DNA of 64,000 nucleotides from Pycnopodia helianthoides (GCA_032158295.1 CM063251.1:13343757-13407756); one strand, 5' to 3'. Positions 1 to 12,990 are shown, counted from the stretch's first letter. The notes: a model not told the origin generated them from the sequence alone. Translations and numbers: made by a program.

Positions 1-17
1 GTGAACGACAGACCCGA

Positions 18-208
18 TCCATTAAGCTCCGCCCCCCTTAACGCATTGACCAATCACCGCAGCGAAAAAACTGCGCACAAAAGTCTGACGCGATGAAATC
101 CAATCACAATGTGATGGATTGGTGCATCGTGTCTTTAGTGTGTGGTGTGCACAACCCAAGGGGGGTGCCATTGATAGGCAGTTGCTATTGTGGGCGGAGC
201 TTAATGGA
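18..208. mobile_element. Short TIR element (MITE), GCTCCGCCC family
   Basis: The ends form an inverted repeat: CCATTAAGCTCCGCCC on the left and GGGCGGAGCTTAATGG on the right. There is no coding capacity inside. A second, more diverged copy lies at 10964-11172. The size, the terminal inverted repeats and the repetition fit a non-autonomous DNA transposon. Superfamily not assigned. Confidence 0.6.
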
Positions 209-1675
209 ACAGTCAATTGCTGCATTTAACAACGAACAACACTAGAACCATGAGCCACCTATTCAGATACTTCACATTGCAAAATCAAATGTTTGAATAT
301 GCTGTCATAGGAAATGCTATATATTTTGATAATTTTGATGAAGATATTTTTTGAAGATGTGTGACATTACTGCATGTATAATGAAGCATTTTGGGGGTAA
401 TTTAAGCTGACTGTTGTAGTGAACCCATGGGATTGTAGAGTCTGTTTGGTTCAAAGCTGAACAAATGTCAGGGTTTCCCCATGCACAAGCTAGTGTATCG
501 AGCCGATTGCAAATTGTGAGCCTCGTAAACAAAAATAAAAATCATAATTGCTTATTTTTTGTATTTTTTTTGTATTTAAGATCACTGATTCACTATCAAT
601 TTTGGAAATACCAAACTGTAATTGACATAAGGAAGGATAAATGCCAATCATAAGGAAGCACTATCAGAACAGTTCTGATTCATAACTATTACCACGGCAA
701 CCGGTAAATTTCAGTCGTCAGTCGGAGCTGCAAGTCGGGGAGGGGGGGTGGGGGATGTGATCTGCTCAAGTGGTGTGTTTGCCGGCAGAATTAATGTCAA
801 TATTATTTCGGACTTCATCCAAAGCATTTATTCTCAAGAAGTCGTTGTCACTCAAGCGGTACGTTAACTGATGGCTAATTGACATCACAATTGCATGTTG
901 ATGTCAACTTTACAAAGTGTTCTCTGTGTGTGTGTGTGATCATTGACTAATCATGAGTGAGTAGTTTCCAGTAATGCTACTACATTGAGCACTTTTACCT
1001 CACTTTTCCAGTGAAAAGTTGCTGAATTTAGCCGTGGGCAAATAGCACAACTATGAACATTCCTACGGAGACATTCCCCATCGTAGATGAAATAACTGAG
1101 TGAGCTTTTCAAACCCGAAATTATTTCTCAGCAGCTAGATTTTGGTGAAAGAGATTTTTGTATTTATGGATAAATGTCACATTTAGTAATTGCGGTTAGG
1201 GGCCATTCAGAATAGTCAATGTTAAAACATTATAATTAAAAAAACAACTTGTTTGACCCATCCGCCCATCCTTAATTTTGATTTTTGAATATTAAATGAC
1301 TTATTAATATATCATATACACTGAAGAACACAGTAATACCTCAAATGATGCAGATATTTTAGATCAAAGTCTCCAACATCAGAGTAGTTTTCAATGGCTT
1401 TTCCTGGCTTAAACAAAACATCTTTGTAGTTTAATCAGAAATTAAATTGGCGAGCAAATAAAACTTTGTGCAACAGTTTTTAGTTTGACATGACACTATA
1501 ATTTACAAAAGACACTAAAACAAAGTAATTTTGTTTTTTAAATACAAACTGAATCTCAATTTTCAGAAGTTCAAAAGTGCATTTGAATTTCAGGAAAATG
1601 GGCATGTTGATGATAATAATGGCTCGTATATAGTGCAATTCCAAAGAAATTATCATTGTACTTTGAACATTATTA
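209..1675. other. No gene recognised
   Basis: AT-rich sequence. A short (TG)n tract lies near 920-937 and a G-rich run near 738-752. Open frames are short, with no family match that I recognise and no convincing splice-site pairs. Confidence 0.5.
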
Positions 1676-2334
1676 CCCCTGGTCACTGGGCCATTTATTT
1701 TCATTCTTTAAACCATCTCAACTTCCTCAAGGGTGTACACAATGTATACAGCCTGTGGTGCTAAGTATGTAGCGCACCAAGCTAAATCAACCACAAGAAC
1801 CATCTCTGCCCTCACAGGTAACCCATTTACCGCTGGGTGAAGAGAAGCAATTATAGTTAAGTTTCTTGCTCAAGGATACAAGTGTCATGACTGGGATTTG
1901 AACCCAAACCTCCACAGGGCTTGAAATTTCCACTGGACCGCAGGCCCGAGGCCAGTGATTGCATAGTTGGGCCAGGAACTTGTGTCCGAATAACACTAAT
2001 TGTCTTGTGTTTTCCAATTGAATTATACATTTGTTTGCCAACAGATGTATCTTTTTCTTGTTTTAACTTGACGACATTCACTCATATGATATACATGTAC
2101 TTACCTTAACCTACATGACCTATATGACAAGTGAGATCAATCTTCTCTTTATGCTTGTTCAAATCAAAACAGTTTTTTATGTTAAATTGTTCTGAAGGTT
2201 TTTCTTGTTGTGATTCTGGTCTTGTAAAAAAAAAAATTCTGGTCCAGTAAACATTTTTTGGTTACAAGCCCTGCGGTCTTATTTTCCCCCCAAATTCGAG
2301 CCCTGCCTGATGACTCAGCCACCAGAACTTGAGG
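1676..2334 (-). repeat. tRNA-headed SINE, split by MITE insertion
   Basis: The stretch 1676-1915 matches the SINE body seen at 51131-51475 (same 'accatctctgccctcacaggta' and 'gggatttgaaccca' segments). Residual SINE-like sequence resumes at 2305-2334 ('ccaccagaacttgagg'). Between them sits the TIR element 1916-2304, and directly after comes the palindrome 2335-2503, so this is a nest of three insertions. The tRNA-like promoter head reads on the minus strand. Confidence 0.6.
1916..2304. mobile_element. hAT-like short TIR element
   Basis: The ends are AGGGCTTGAAATTT and AAATTCGAGCCCT, an imperfect terminal inverted repeat. Internal phrases ('ccactggaccgcaggcccgaggccagtg') recur at 33060-33120 and 41110-41170. 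The family is called hAT-like because the copy at 32787-33137 has an 8-bp target-site duplication. Non-coding. Confidence 0.6.
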
Positions 2335-2503
2335 TCAGGGGTCGATTTCACAAAACTCTTTCTAACTTAGGACTAGTCCTAGGCAATGCTAAGAGATAGG
2401 ACTAGTCTTAAGTTAGGACCAGTACTTAGGACTAGTCCTATCTCTTAGCATTGCCTAGGACTAGTCCTAAGTTAGGAAGAGTTTTGTGAAATCGACCCCT
2501 GAT
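2335..2503. mobile_element. Near-perfect 169-bp palindrome (foldback element)
   Basis: The left arm starts TCAGGGGTCGATTTCAC and the right arm ends GTGAAATCGACCCCTGA. The arms stay complementary almost to the centre near 2415-2430 and contain repeated ACTAGTCCTA/TAGGACTAGT motifs. RNA copied from either strand would make a long hairpin. Most likely a foldback MITE. Confidence 0.8.
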
Positions 2504-3759
2504 GCACTAAATGGATTCTGAAGAATCTGGGTTTTTAAAATTGAACTTTGTCTACTTCTTTTGTACGTTGTATAACACCTGTTCATTCTTGTTTGTAATT
2601 CAGAATGAAACTGTGTGTGAACCATGTATTCAGCTCAAATCCGTCCAGAATTATCTCCCTATGTTATCAAACCATCTTCATCACAGCATGTAGTGCATTT
2701 AAAAACATTATTAGCCTTTACTACCACCAACAGTACAATTTACAAGTTGTTGAACTATTCATTCAGGTTTACGCCTAATATAGACCTTTCTATTGCAACG
2801 TCACAGCCCGAGTTTTTGCCAACCGAGGTCGGAAAACTATGGAAAGCCATGAATGCAAAACAAAAACGATCGCCACAGTTTTTAACAATGTTACACAAAT
2901 ATTCAAAAATAGTGTTGAATTTGTTGGAAACAAAGCAACCAATCATGAGAGGTACTTTACTTAGTTGAAAGTTTGCAGAAAATGTTAAAATTTTGTTGAA
3001 ACATCTATTAACACGATTGAGTGTTTTGCTAACATTCGGCCTTCCATGCCAACCAGCGCGGTTTGTTTATCAACAATGGAAAGGTCTATACTGACATTTT
3101 ATTGCATAGTTGCGCCCCCCCCCCTGCAAATGGGCAAGACTAGTCTGACTACCTACCATAATGCATATGTTGCCTTTGTATTCAAGAATTAGACCAAAGA
3201 TTCGGTGAGTTGCATTATTACCGTTATTCGTTTATTTTACGTTCACTTTCCATTAATATCAGCAGCTTACAGGTATGATCAATCTCTCAGGTTCTCAGGG
3301 GTACATTCCTTCCGATCCTGTAGTTTTCAACAACAAAAATGTAAACATTACGTAAAAGTGATAATTTTTTCCCGACAAATAATTCTTCTTGTCAGAGTTT
3401 TTGTAAATACGCGCGCTTATTTCAATTTTGATGAATCAATTTGGCGAAATCAAAAAAGAATTGAGAGTTTGGGTGACAATGTTTTGATTGTTCTCCCATA
3501 TGGGGCCGTGTTTGAGACTAAAATATTTCTCTGATTTATCTGGAATCAAGTTTATACAGCGTTTGAACATTCAGATGAAAAATTATGCACATTATTCTAA
3601 AACTCTTTACCAATCATGGATCATACATCATTAAGCGATAAATCCTCAGTGAGTAATAGACCGTGCAAGTATCGCAAGTATTCAATCATTTTTTGAAACC
3701 TTTGGTTCCCACTTAACATTGCGTTAGCTTGTGAAAGGAAACAATATTGCGTACTTTTT
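2504..3759. other. No gene recognised
   Basis: The longest open frame (2624-2968, plus) has no recognisable motif, and neither does the minus frame overlapping it. A C-rich run lies at 3114-3124. I see no supportable gene. Confidence 0.4.
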
Positions 3760-4105
3760 CGGTCCCAACCAGCCCTTGAAAGACACCTTGCCCTAGTCTT
3801 GGCCTTCGTGCACATTCAAAAGTTTCCCATTAGACTTTCCAATGAAAGTGTCCTTTGCAAAATGAAAACGGCCTTGCCCTCTCAAAGATGAGTTTCCAGG
3901 CCTGACAACACTGGAAAACGCTTTAGACCTGCACAGTCCAGGCCTTTGTGAAAAGGCAAGGCCACTTTCATTTTGCAAAAGGGCACTTCTATTTGGAAAT
4001 CTTCAAAGTCTATGGGAAACTTTTGAAGGGGCACCAAGGCCAACACCAGGGCAACAGAGGCCATGGCCTCTGTGGCCACCGTTGTAGCTCTAGGCCTGAC
4101 AGTCT
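3760..4105. repeat. Two head-to-head copies of a G/C-rich interspersed repeat
   Basis: The stretch 3760-3905 and the stretch 3940-4105 are inverted copies of the same unit (phrases 'caaggccactttcattttgcaaaa' and 'cttttgaaggggcaccaaggcc' and their complements). The ends carry AGGCCTGA. Related single copies lie at 4588-4746, 12720-12892 and 48171-48332. Probably a non-autonomous DNA element. Confidence 0.55.
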
Positions 4106-4587
4106 ATTGGTAATTGGTGCTAATGCAATAGGCTGTTCCTCGACTGCAAGAAAGAGCAATGGAGACACCATTGTAAGAATTGGACAGCTTATACTTTTTT
4201 TGTAGAACAAAACTAAGATAAGTTTTCATATTAAAACTACTAATCTCTTTGAAATATTCAAAAGCTTGAAAACAAATTTTTCAAAATGTATTTTTATTGG
4301 GTACTCAATTTGAATTTGTTTTTCATATTATTTTCAACACAGAGAAGTAAAATGGTCAAAGGATATTGAATCAATGATATTTAAATTTGTTTGTTACAAG
4401 ATGGACCAAAAACAATGCAATTATTTGTACCGTAAGTGCTGCTTGAACAAATTAACAAGTTGTTAAATGTGAGTGATGTTGAAATTGTTTGTGCCTAACA
4501 CTGAACTTTTTGAACGATTTATTGTGTAGTTAAATGTAATAATGTATGATAATTTGTCTTCCCTCTTTAAGCCATATGCTTCACTTT

Positions 4588-4746
4588 TAAAAGGGCTAGG
4601 GCACCAAGGCTTTTTCTCCATGGTAAAGGGCACCTCCATGAGGAAACTATTAAATTTCTATTGGAACATTTCAAGGGGCACCAAGGCAAAGACCAGGTGC
4701 AGTGGGGGCAAGTGCCGCCGTTGCCTTCGCGAAGTATCAGGCCTGC
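4588..4746. repeat. Interspersed repeat, 'gggcaccaaggc' family
   Basis: It shares the phrases 'aagggcacctccatgagg', 'ttctattggaa' and 'ggggcaccaaggc', and the AGGCCTGCATG end, with 12720-12892 and 48171-48332. Non-coding. Confidence 0.55.
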
Positions 4747-7237
4747 ATGTTTAACTTTATACATTTAAAGAATTTTTCATTTTTAGAAAATTGTTTGCCA
4801 TGCTTAACTCTCAGAGAGAACTGCTATTTCCAAAACATCCATTCATTATTGCAATGTAAACATGACAAGTACGAGGCCTTCCACAACGATCTAAGATTGA
4901 CCTTAACTGTGTATCAATCTTAATTGCTCAGCAAAGCGTAATGTCACAATACAAATCACTATGGTGATATTGACAACTCATCTTAAGATGAATCTTAGTG
5001 CTTTGTGAAATCGAGCCCTAGATAAATGTGGGTTTTTTTTCTAATTGGAGGACTTGGCTGGTGACCCTCAGGTGTTTTTGGACTAACAAAAGATAAAAAA
5101 TGAAAGTATGGGAGTTTGAACAAACCTATGCCTATTAAAATCCGATCCTATAACATTCCTTCGAGGTCGCCAGAGTCTTCCATATGAATTTGTAGCTGAA
5201 ATTGACATCCTATAATGCTCCGTTAACCCACCTTGTGTCCGTCTGCCCCTAACAGGGATTTGCAACTCCCACTTTTCCCTCAGACGTTCGTTTGCTTAAG
5301 GTTGGATTTGACATTTTGCAAATCCGTCTGCCGACAGTTTTGTAAATCAGGTTGGGAATCCCTCACACTGTCTGTCAAGTGCAGTATACGAAGCATTGTT
5401 TATTTATGAGCAGACTCGAGTGATTAAAAATATTTTTTTTCAATGGAAGAAATCACGAAATTGAAATACATACTAGCTGTCGGTGGCAAGAAAAGAGAAA
5501 AAAAAACTACACAACCTTTTCAAATATTGCAATTAATACATGGTCTTAGACTTGACCTCAGCAGAGACTAATTCAAAACCATGTTAAAATAAGTCACAAA
5601 ATGATAACATGTTTGTTTTCATGTTTTCTTGTCATTCAGCCTGCGAAGAAAATCCCTACTACTTACTGTTCAGTTATTAAATAAAACTAGCATTTTGTGA
5701 GCATTTTTAAACAAATATTACTCCATTTATTATTTTATTTTGTACCATAAACCCATAGAAAAAAACAATGGACAATGCCACAGCTTTACTTACAATGTGC
5801 TTTCCGTAGTCTATGTTAGATTTACTTTTTGGAAATGCGTTATCTTATTGCCTTGTGTACAAATCGGGCTGAAAGTAGCCTGGCTTCGCTGTGTCAGTTT
5901 GCTGTGTGGAGCCAAAATACATGCATAGGCAAATGCAGCGACCTATCCTCAATCACAGCTCAAGCTTTCCTTGTCGAAGTTGTCAAGGCACTATACTTTT
6001 TATTGAACGTGATATACTGTAAATATGATTTCTTGTAATATTGAGTGCATGTGTACTTAGGGGCATACATAAAACAGTACTTTTTGAAAACTTTTCCATA
6101 CTTGAGCATTTACATAATGGCTGCAAACTGCAAGACAGTTTACAAAAGGACGTTTTTATAATTTCATGGTTTAATGGAGTGCCTTCAGAAATTGTTTTGT
6201 TTGTCTGTTGTGTTGTAGGGTTGTTTTTTTTTGGGGGGGGGGGGTGGCTGTGGAGGTTTTTATACAAATTAATATTCCAGAGTAAATGTAGGTGGCATTT
6301 CTTTTAAATCATCACACTTGCATTCTGGTTTTGGGCACAAGCATTGGTCCTTGTGGGGTTACAATGGAACAGTGGACCCCAAAAGGTATTCTTTGTTCAA
6401 CTTGGACCCCACAAGGGAATTGTTCAGAAAAGGAAATAATAGAATAACAATAGCAGGACCCCACAAGCCACCATCTGTGAAGGGGTTTTGAGCTGACTAT
6501 GGAAGGTGTTAGAATTTAGATATATAGACTTTTTCTACTGATTTCCAGGTAGATTGAAAAGAATACTTTAGTTTTTTTTATGCATTTTGTAATTACGAGG
6601 TTTGAAAGATGAAGTACTGGTGTTTAGGTTTTACAGCGAATGGAGAACATTTGATAAAAGTTCAATTTTTTCAGGCTTATTATTTGTCTTTAATTTTTTA
6701 CTTTTATACAATTTTTGTATTTGTACTTGGATGAATGGTTTTTTGTGAATTTGGTTAATTGTGTGTGAATATTTGTCATCACCTTTAACTAGTTGTGTCC
6801 AGGGGGATCAAGAAATATATTTTCTACGTTTGATTTTTATAAAGCAACAAGACCAAAATATTTTCAATAAAATTGTGTACTTTAATTTGGAACTTGTAGA
6901 TTTCTTACCGAGTCAAGTTATTTTGAGCCGTCATGAAATATAAGGTAATTTTAATGTCATTTGTAATTGATGAAAACAGCTGTGTAGATTGTACGGTTGC
7001 AGAAATGACCAAATAAATGCACTTATCCTTTTTTGAATCGACCAAGCCACAAACTACACATAACATCACAGAAGTCCCTTTTTAAAATTAGAAAAATGTT
7101 CGCATTAACAACATTTTCCCACCAAACATTGCCGAACAATTTATTCATTTATACAGCTTTTTCACACCAACACAACAATTCATTTAAAAAACATATAAAA
7201 AAAGATTTAACAAAAAAGACTGGTACATCAGCCACCT
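4747..7237. other. No gene recognised
   Basis: AT-rich sequence with a G run at 6232-6244 and scattered short frames. There is no conserved protein, RNA gene or clear element. The stretch 4900-5020 has a weak inverted repeat (AAGATTGACCTTAACTGTG near 4892; GATGAATCTTAGTGCTTTGTG near 4987). Confidence 0.4.
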
Positions 7238-7480
7238 AGGCCCAATTTCATAGAGCTGCTTAAAAGCCGATTTTGTGCTTCATGTGCGAGTTTCCATTTC
7301 ATGGTGCTGCTAGCGTAAGCGAACGAAAAGGCGTGATAACCCCTCAGTGCTTACTGTATGAAAATGAATGACATAGCAATGCAAAAATCATGGTGACCAT
7401 ATCATTTTCTTGATAACCTGCGAATTATACGCTTACGCTTAAGCAAATTTTTCTGCTACAGTAAGCAGGAAAATCGGGGA
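7238..7480. mobile_element. GGGCCCAATTTCAT-family TIR element, partial
   Basis: It begins AGGCCCAATTTCATAGAGC and is rich in 'taagc/gctta' motifs, like the better-preserved copies at 12238-12434 and 41609-41803. The right terminus is eroded. Confidence 0.5.
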
Positions 7481-7710
7481 TAATAAATTATGATATCGTA
7501 AGTTTTGCCCTTAACTCCAGTTTTAATAAGACAGTATGGAACACTTCTTAAAATGATAATAATAATTTCTTATAAAGTGCTATTTCATATAGATCAGAGC
7601 ACTGTGACAAGCATCAAACCTCATCAGACAGATCGGACATTCCAGGAAAAGGTTGATGTAACATTAAAAAAAAAACAAGAATACTACAAAGTTGAAAATA
7701 AGTGTGTAGT

Positions 7711-8096
7711 TAAAGGCAGTTGATACTTTTGGTAATTACTCAAGAAATACATTACCATAAAAACTTACTCGGTAAGGAACACCCGAGAGCTGCTGATAGA
7801 ATAAAACATTGTGAAAAAACGACTCCCTCTGAAGCAATGTAGTTTTTGAGAAAGGGGTAATTTCTCACTAAAAATAATTGAATCTGAGATAGGCTTTAGG
7901 CATGAAGCCTTTCTCTGGTATTTGAAAGCACACAATTCTGTGTAACAAGGGTGTTTTTTCTTTCATTATTTTCTTGCAACTTCGATGCCCAATTGAGCCA
8001 AAATTTCCACAGGTTTGTTATTTTATGCACATGTTGGGATACACCAAGTGAGGATACTGGTCTTTGACAATTACCAAAAGTATATCCTGCCTTTAA
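7711..8096. mobile_element. MITE, TAAAGGCAG...CTGCCTTTA family
   Basis: Terminal inverted repeats are TAAAGGCAG-TGATACTTTTGGTAATT at the left and AATTACCAAAAGTATATCCTGCCTTTA at the right. Other copies lie at 35776-36118 and 38693-39070. The interior contains 'ttgagc..aaatttccacaggtttgtt' and 'atgcacatgttgggat', which are shared with two other TIR families in this window. Confidence 0.75.
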
Positions 8097-9848
8097 GTGC
8101 TTCCTAAATGATTGAATAGTATCTAACAATCCGACTTGAGATGGCAGTTCATTCCAAATCCTGGGAGCTGCGTTTAGTGACAGCATTGTCAACAGCAGAA
8201 ATCACAGTTCAATATACAGCAAGAGCAGTGCAGTCAGAGTCCATAACGTAGGCCAGGATTAAAACAAGGATTGAAACCAATATCTGTGCTACTCTTTTAT
8301 CTGCCCACATACTTATAGAGGCATATTTACACACTGATAGAAAAGTAATTTCCGATGAGGCCAAGGCTGTGCCACTTTTGTGAACATTATGCTTGAGTAT
8401 CGATCATATCTGATGAATCTGCTGTTGTCAATGCATAGCCGGATAGTATTCTTATCTGCATCCTTTATCCTCGACTGGAACGGATGGTGGTGTCTGATCG
8501 AGGTCAGAAAAGCTCCAGTGATTTCAAAATCAACATAAATGAATTATTACGGGGGGGGGGGGAGGGAGGGGCAGAAAATAACAACCACTGCGGCCTTCAT
8601 GCAGCATATAGATAAAAATGGATCGATGAGTACACAAAATAATATCGTTGTGATTGAAACCTTTAATATCTGTGCATATTTTGTTTTTTTTACATTGTAT
8701 CTACAGAACCACCAAAACATAATGTGACAACAATGGTAAGTTCACATGTTAACATACAGGGCCCTGTCAATAGAAGATATGGGAAACACACGTACATGTA
8801 CCTTGTAATATTTATATATTCACTACTAATTATTCCTCCCACTCCAATCCGAATGCATTTGATTCTGAAATTGCGTACAACAACAGATCTTTGGTTTCAA
8901 CCTAGTGAATTAACCCCCTGACTACCTCCAAACCATCAAATTCCATCTGCATGTGTTTGTTTGGTTCTGTTGGACTGAGAACTGCAATGGTAAACATCAT
9001 GCTTCACATGGGATCAGGCATATCATTATAATCAGAGTCAAATCAGTTTGGGTAGTGAGCAGTCTTGATTGGTGACGCTAGTTTTAGTAATAGTCGCTGT
9101 TAGAGGGCGAACGAGATACCAAAGACTATACAAGCCTGTAAATTGGAAAGGATAAGCTTGTATGTGTCGCACGGGATTGTGCTGTGTTTTTACTGCATTG
9201 TGTACATCGTGATCGCAGTGTGGTCAGCGTTTCGCGGCACTTTCGAGTGAATTTTTTAATGTTTATCCGAACCGTAAAAATGTAATAGTGTAACCGGATG
9301 ATTGGTCGGTTAACCAGGTAACCGTCACAGGCTTGTTGGAGGGACTGGGCAAGTCTACGAATCTGGTGCAAAAATTTGTTCCAGATGTTTGTTTGATACA
9401 GATATGTCTTCTCCAATATTTGTGATATCGGCGACTACGTAATCCAAACGAATGTCACTAATCAAGACTAGGTGGTGAGTTACCATATCGGTCTTGGATT
9501 TTGTTAAGGTTGAGGAAGGATCCTAGTAAATCCCTCAAGAAAGTGTGGGTTAATTGAAACTGATGAGCAAAAAACAGAACTTATGTACAATGGAAGAGAA
9601 AAGTAGGGAGACGATGTTGGATTATGCTTGAGTGAGGAACAATCCTATTGGATCACTCAAGGGGTATTGGTTTTGTTTTTTACCCAATCACCAATGTGTG
9701 TCAAGCACTGCACACTCAGCATCCTCTTCGGTCCTGCCAATAATCCACAAGCTTATTACTCTGGTTCGGACTCAGGGGAGATAGAGTTAATACAGTCTTC
9801 GTATTGGCATTGTAATGAGTAAATATGTCCCCGTCATTTGGCTCTGAT
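8097..9848. other. No gene recognised
   Basis: It includes a poly-G tract at 8551-8562. Short frames only. The minus-strand frame 9126-9416 has no family signature. No RNA gene seen. Confidence 0.4.
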
Positions 9849-10110
9849 TTTATTTTATTACACATCCAACAGCACAGTTAGCGCCAATAACAGCATGAAT
9901 ATTCCTCCTGAAGAAATGTTCAGTTGTAGATATGGGGAGTAAAACCCCAAATGGATGGGGAAAAATACACACGCAATCAGGTAGGGACTGAATACCCAAT
10001 CCACATGCAAGGCTCCAGTCCGAGGTGGGATTCGAACCGGGGTCCACAGAGGTGAAAGGGCAATGAAAGGCACCTCTGAGCCAACATGCTCCAAGTGTGT
10101 TAACAGACCC
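9849..10110 (-). repeat. tRNA-derived SINE, minus orientation
   Basis: On the minus strand the sequence reads TTGGCTCAGAGG (A-box-like), then GGTTCGAATCC (B box), followed by a body ending in a TTTTATTTTATT-like tract as seen from the plus strand at 9849. The GGACTGGAGCC segment after the B box is shared with 13130-13255. The end sequence (CATCCAACAGC) is also found at 60426-60440. Pol III-type SINE promoter inferred. Confidence 0.6.
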
Positions 10111-10120
10111 TTTGCACATG

Positions 10121-10963
10121 ATGTCACAACTTCACGAGCTCAAACAGCGCCCTCACTGAGGTCAATGAAGACCTACCATTGGGTGAGAGTTGTGAATGGC
10201 ACGTGCACCTTTCCATTGTTTGACCACGGCGATGGCGGCCAATGCAAGGGGTCTATATTAAGAAACGAAAACATATCTGTTTTTATGAAAGCATTACCGA
10301 GAACAAGATTTCAAAACAGTGTCTCCTTTTGAAAGCAGCAGGTTCTAAGTACTCTCAAAACCCTGGTGATAATTTGAGGTCGAAATGTTGTGATTTTACA
10401 GACAGTTGTGGTTTAATTCGAACAATACATTTTGCCTGGTACAAAAAACTGAAAACATTTATTTAAGCAAAACCATAAAAAAATACATTCAACCATTACA
10501 CTCCATCCCTTCAAAAAATATGACAATCTTGCAATAATACATTTGTGTGCAATTTTTAAAATTATTATGTTGCAAAAAGTGTACCTTTTCAAAGCAAATA
10601 AAGATTATGCTTTCGGCCTATAATACAAAATAAATTAAATACATTCAGAAGAATATAAGCAATATAATTAATTAATAGTCCAACGAACTTCTACATCATC
10701 CAAATTTAAATTTTTGGTAGTCCCAAAAATTGTTCACAACCTTTCAATAAACCACACAGAAAAAAAAAACCTGTGGAGTTCACAGGAAGCACAATATAAT
10801 ATTTGGTGTTTTTATTTGGACAAAATTTAAATACTCTGGGAATTATGTCATCATATGGCATGGGTGTGTCTTACAGACATTTACTACTGAAACTTACAAC
10901 ACATATCTAACGAATTAATCTACAGTAGGCCTAGTGTAGGAGTAGGCTCAATCTTTCACAATA
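10121..10963. other. No gene recognised
   Basis: AT-rich sequence, especially 10440-10800. No conserved coding segment found. It could contain untranslated sequence of the minus-strand HRG1 gene upstream in that gene's direction of transcription, but nothing shows this. Confidence 0.35.
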
Positions 10964-11172
10964 GATCAAGCCATAAAGCTCCGCCCACCGAAAGGAACGA
11001 CACACGCCTCTCTTCCATCATTGAGCCAGCGCATCCGCTACACAAAAATGCAACACATGGCATCAACTTGTTTACCATTTTGCAATGGGAATTAGCGAGT
11101 CAGACTTCTGGCCGTGCATCTGTGTGTGTAATTGGTCATTTGCATAAAGAGGCGGAGCGTAATGTATCGATC
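10964..11172. mobile_element. Short TIR element, GCTCCGCCC family (second copy)
   Basis: The ends are GATCAAGCCATAAAGCTCCGCC and GGCGGAGCGTAATGTATCGATC, imperfect inverted repeats matching the element at 18-208. The interior is diverged and non-coding. Confidence 0.55.
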
Positions 11173-12237
11173 AATTAATCTCACCTTCAGCCTAACTCAC
11201 CTATTGTCTTGGGCTAGACCTTCTCGTTTCCTCAAAAAATACTCCACTCTATGGTTACTCTAAACGCAAATGTTCGTACTATGCATTTGTAATTTGGCCC
11301 TGCAGTACCGATCCTACAAAGTAAGACAACTTCCTGACGAGGATTTTAGAGGATACCAAATCCTCCAAAACCCTCTGTTGGTCTTTCCCTGAAGATCTGG
11401 CGAATTGAATCCTTACCTTTGACCTACGTGTACTAGTGGATGGAAAAACTGAAGCCATAGCTAATTACCACACTCACACAAGCCCGTTGGCACAAACGCT
11501 CATTAGAATGAGCGCCTGTTGACAGCTGTCATTATATTGAGCCACAAACTGCTAGTCAAAGATTAGAATCTGACGCACAGAAATCGGCCAAGATTACGAC
11601 AAGGGTAATAATACTACACTGTATTTTCTGCACCTCATGAATGTATAATATCAAATGGCAATGTACGAAATACATTGTGTACAAAAACAACAAGATGTAA
11701 CTATTTTCCTAAATCTGGACATTAACATGAGAAAATGACTACCAAATATTTGTTATCTAAATGTCATTTTCTTGAACAAAACACAAGAGAGCATTCACTC
11801 CACAACATTTTTCCCAGTGCAATCCTACATATTTTACCTTGTACGTTTAACAACAAAAAAGGGGCAGAACTACTTTGTCATCTGGCTTTGATTTTTTGCA
11901 CAGAGTTGAATTTTTAAATTCTTTTAACCGCTTCACTGTGATACACATGTTGGTTGTGTGTCACTTACTCTCAGAACAAATCCTTCACAGTTGTTCACAA
12001 ATATATTACTACATCTGTTAAGATGTCTGAAGAATGAATAGAAAAACTGATTATAGCTTTAGCAGTAGCCACGGCCGGAACGCCGATGAGTACTAATCGT
12101 CAACGTTGTCGCTGCAGCCAACGGCCATGGGTTCAGCCAAAGCCTAGCAAGCGGCCTAGTTTCAAATGTCAGCATACATGTACATGTACATGTAGAGTTT
12201 AAGATAGAGGGATATTCAGGTAACCCGATCGGGCCCT
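11173..12237. other. No gene recognised
   Basis: No conserved protein segment, RNA gene or clear mobile element found on either strand. I looked here for the missing last exon of HRG1 and did not find it. Confidence 0.35.
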
Positions 12238-12434
12238 GGGCCCATTTCCATAAAGCTGCTTTAAAGCAGCAAGTGTTGCTCAAACAATAGGAAGGGCTAC
12301 AATGTACATGTTTAGCAAAATTTAGCAGGAAACCAGTCACACATGGTATGTATGACACAGGGTTTTGGCTGGTAACCTTTTAATGGTAAGCAAACATTTT
12401 TTGTATTGCTATAGCAGCTCTATGAAAGTGGGCC
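12238..12434. mobile_element. GGGCCCATTTCCAT-family TIR element
   Basis: The left end is GGGCCCATTTCCATAAAGCTGC and the right end is GCAGCTCTATGAAAGTGGGCC. The interior has the family's 'tttagca/tgctaaa' and 'ggctggtaacctttt' motifs. One of about seven related copies in the window. Confidence 0.65.
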
Positions 12435-12719
12435 TTTTTATTATTATTTTGTTGACACCCTGTGTTTTAGGGCCAACAGTCCAAATAGATACTGTGTAGA
12501 TGTAATTCAAGTTAGTATAGCTACTTGACACCCCGTTTTTGCATATTTTTTTTTGAAGTTTGGACACCTCAGTTTTTAATGCTAAACCCTCATTATCTGA
12601 TACCCAAGGGGGTTCACACTTGTGAATATAAAAAGTGAAAGAATGTACAATAAGACTAATCACTTTCAGGATAGAAATGGCTCTGAGAATAACCACAGGA
12701 ATTTGGTTTCCGCCCGACG

Positions 12720-12990
12720 CTTCGTTTTTGAAAGGGCAAGGGCACCAAGGCATTTTGTTCCCTGGTAAACGCCACCTCTATGAGGGAAATCATAACTTTC
12801 TATTGGAATTTACCAAGGAGCACCTAGGCAATGACCAAGGCGATGGAGGCAAACGCCTCCATTGCCTCCTTGAAGCATCAGACCGGGGCCCAATTTCATG
12901 GCTCTGCTTACCGCCGAATTCTGCGCTTGCGGTGACCATTCTCCGCTTACTGTTCAAGCGCCGAATTTCTGCGCTAGCTGTGTAAGCGTA
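12720..12990. repeat. Adjacent interspersed repeats
   Basis: The stretch 12720-12892 is a copy of the 'gggcaccaaggc' repeat. It is followed at 12892 by a second repeat starting GGGGCCCAATTTCATGGCTC, rich in 'ttctgcgct/agcgcag' palindromic motifs. The second type recurs at 51534-51652. Confidence 0.55.
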
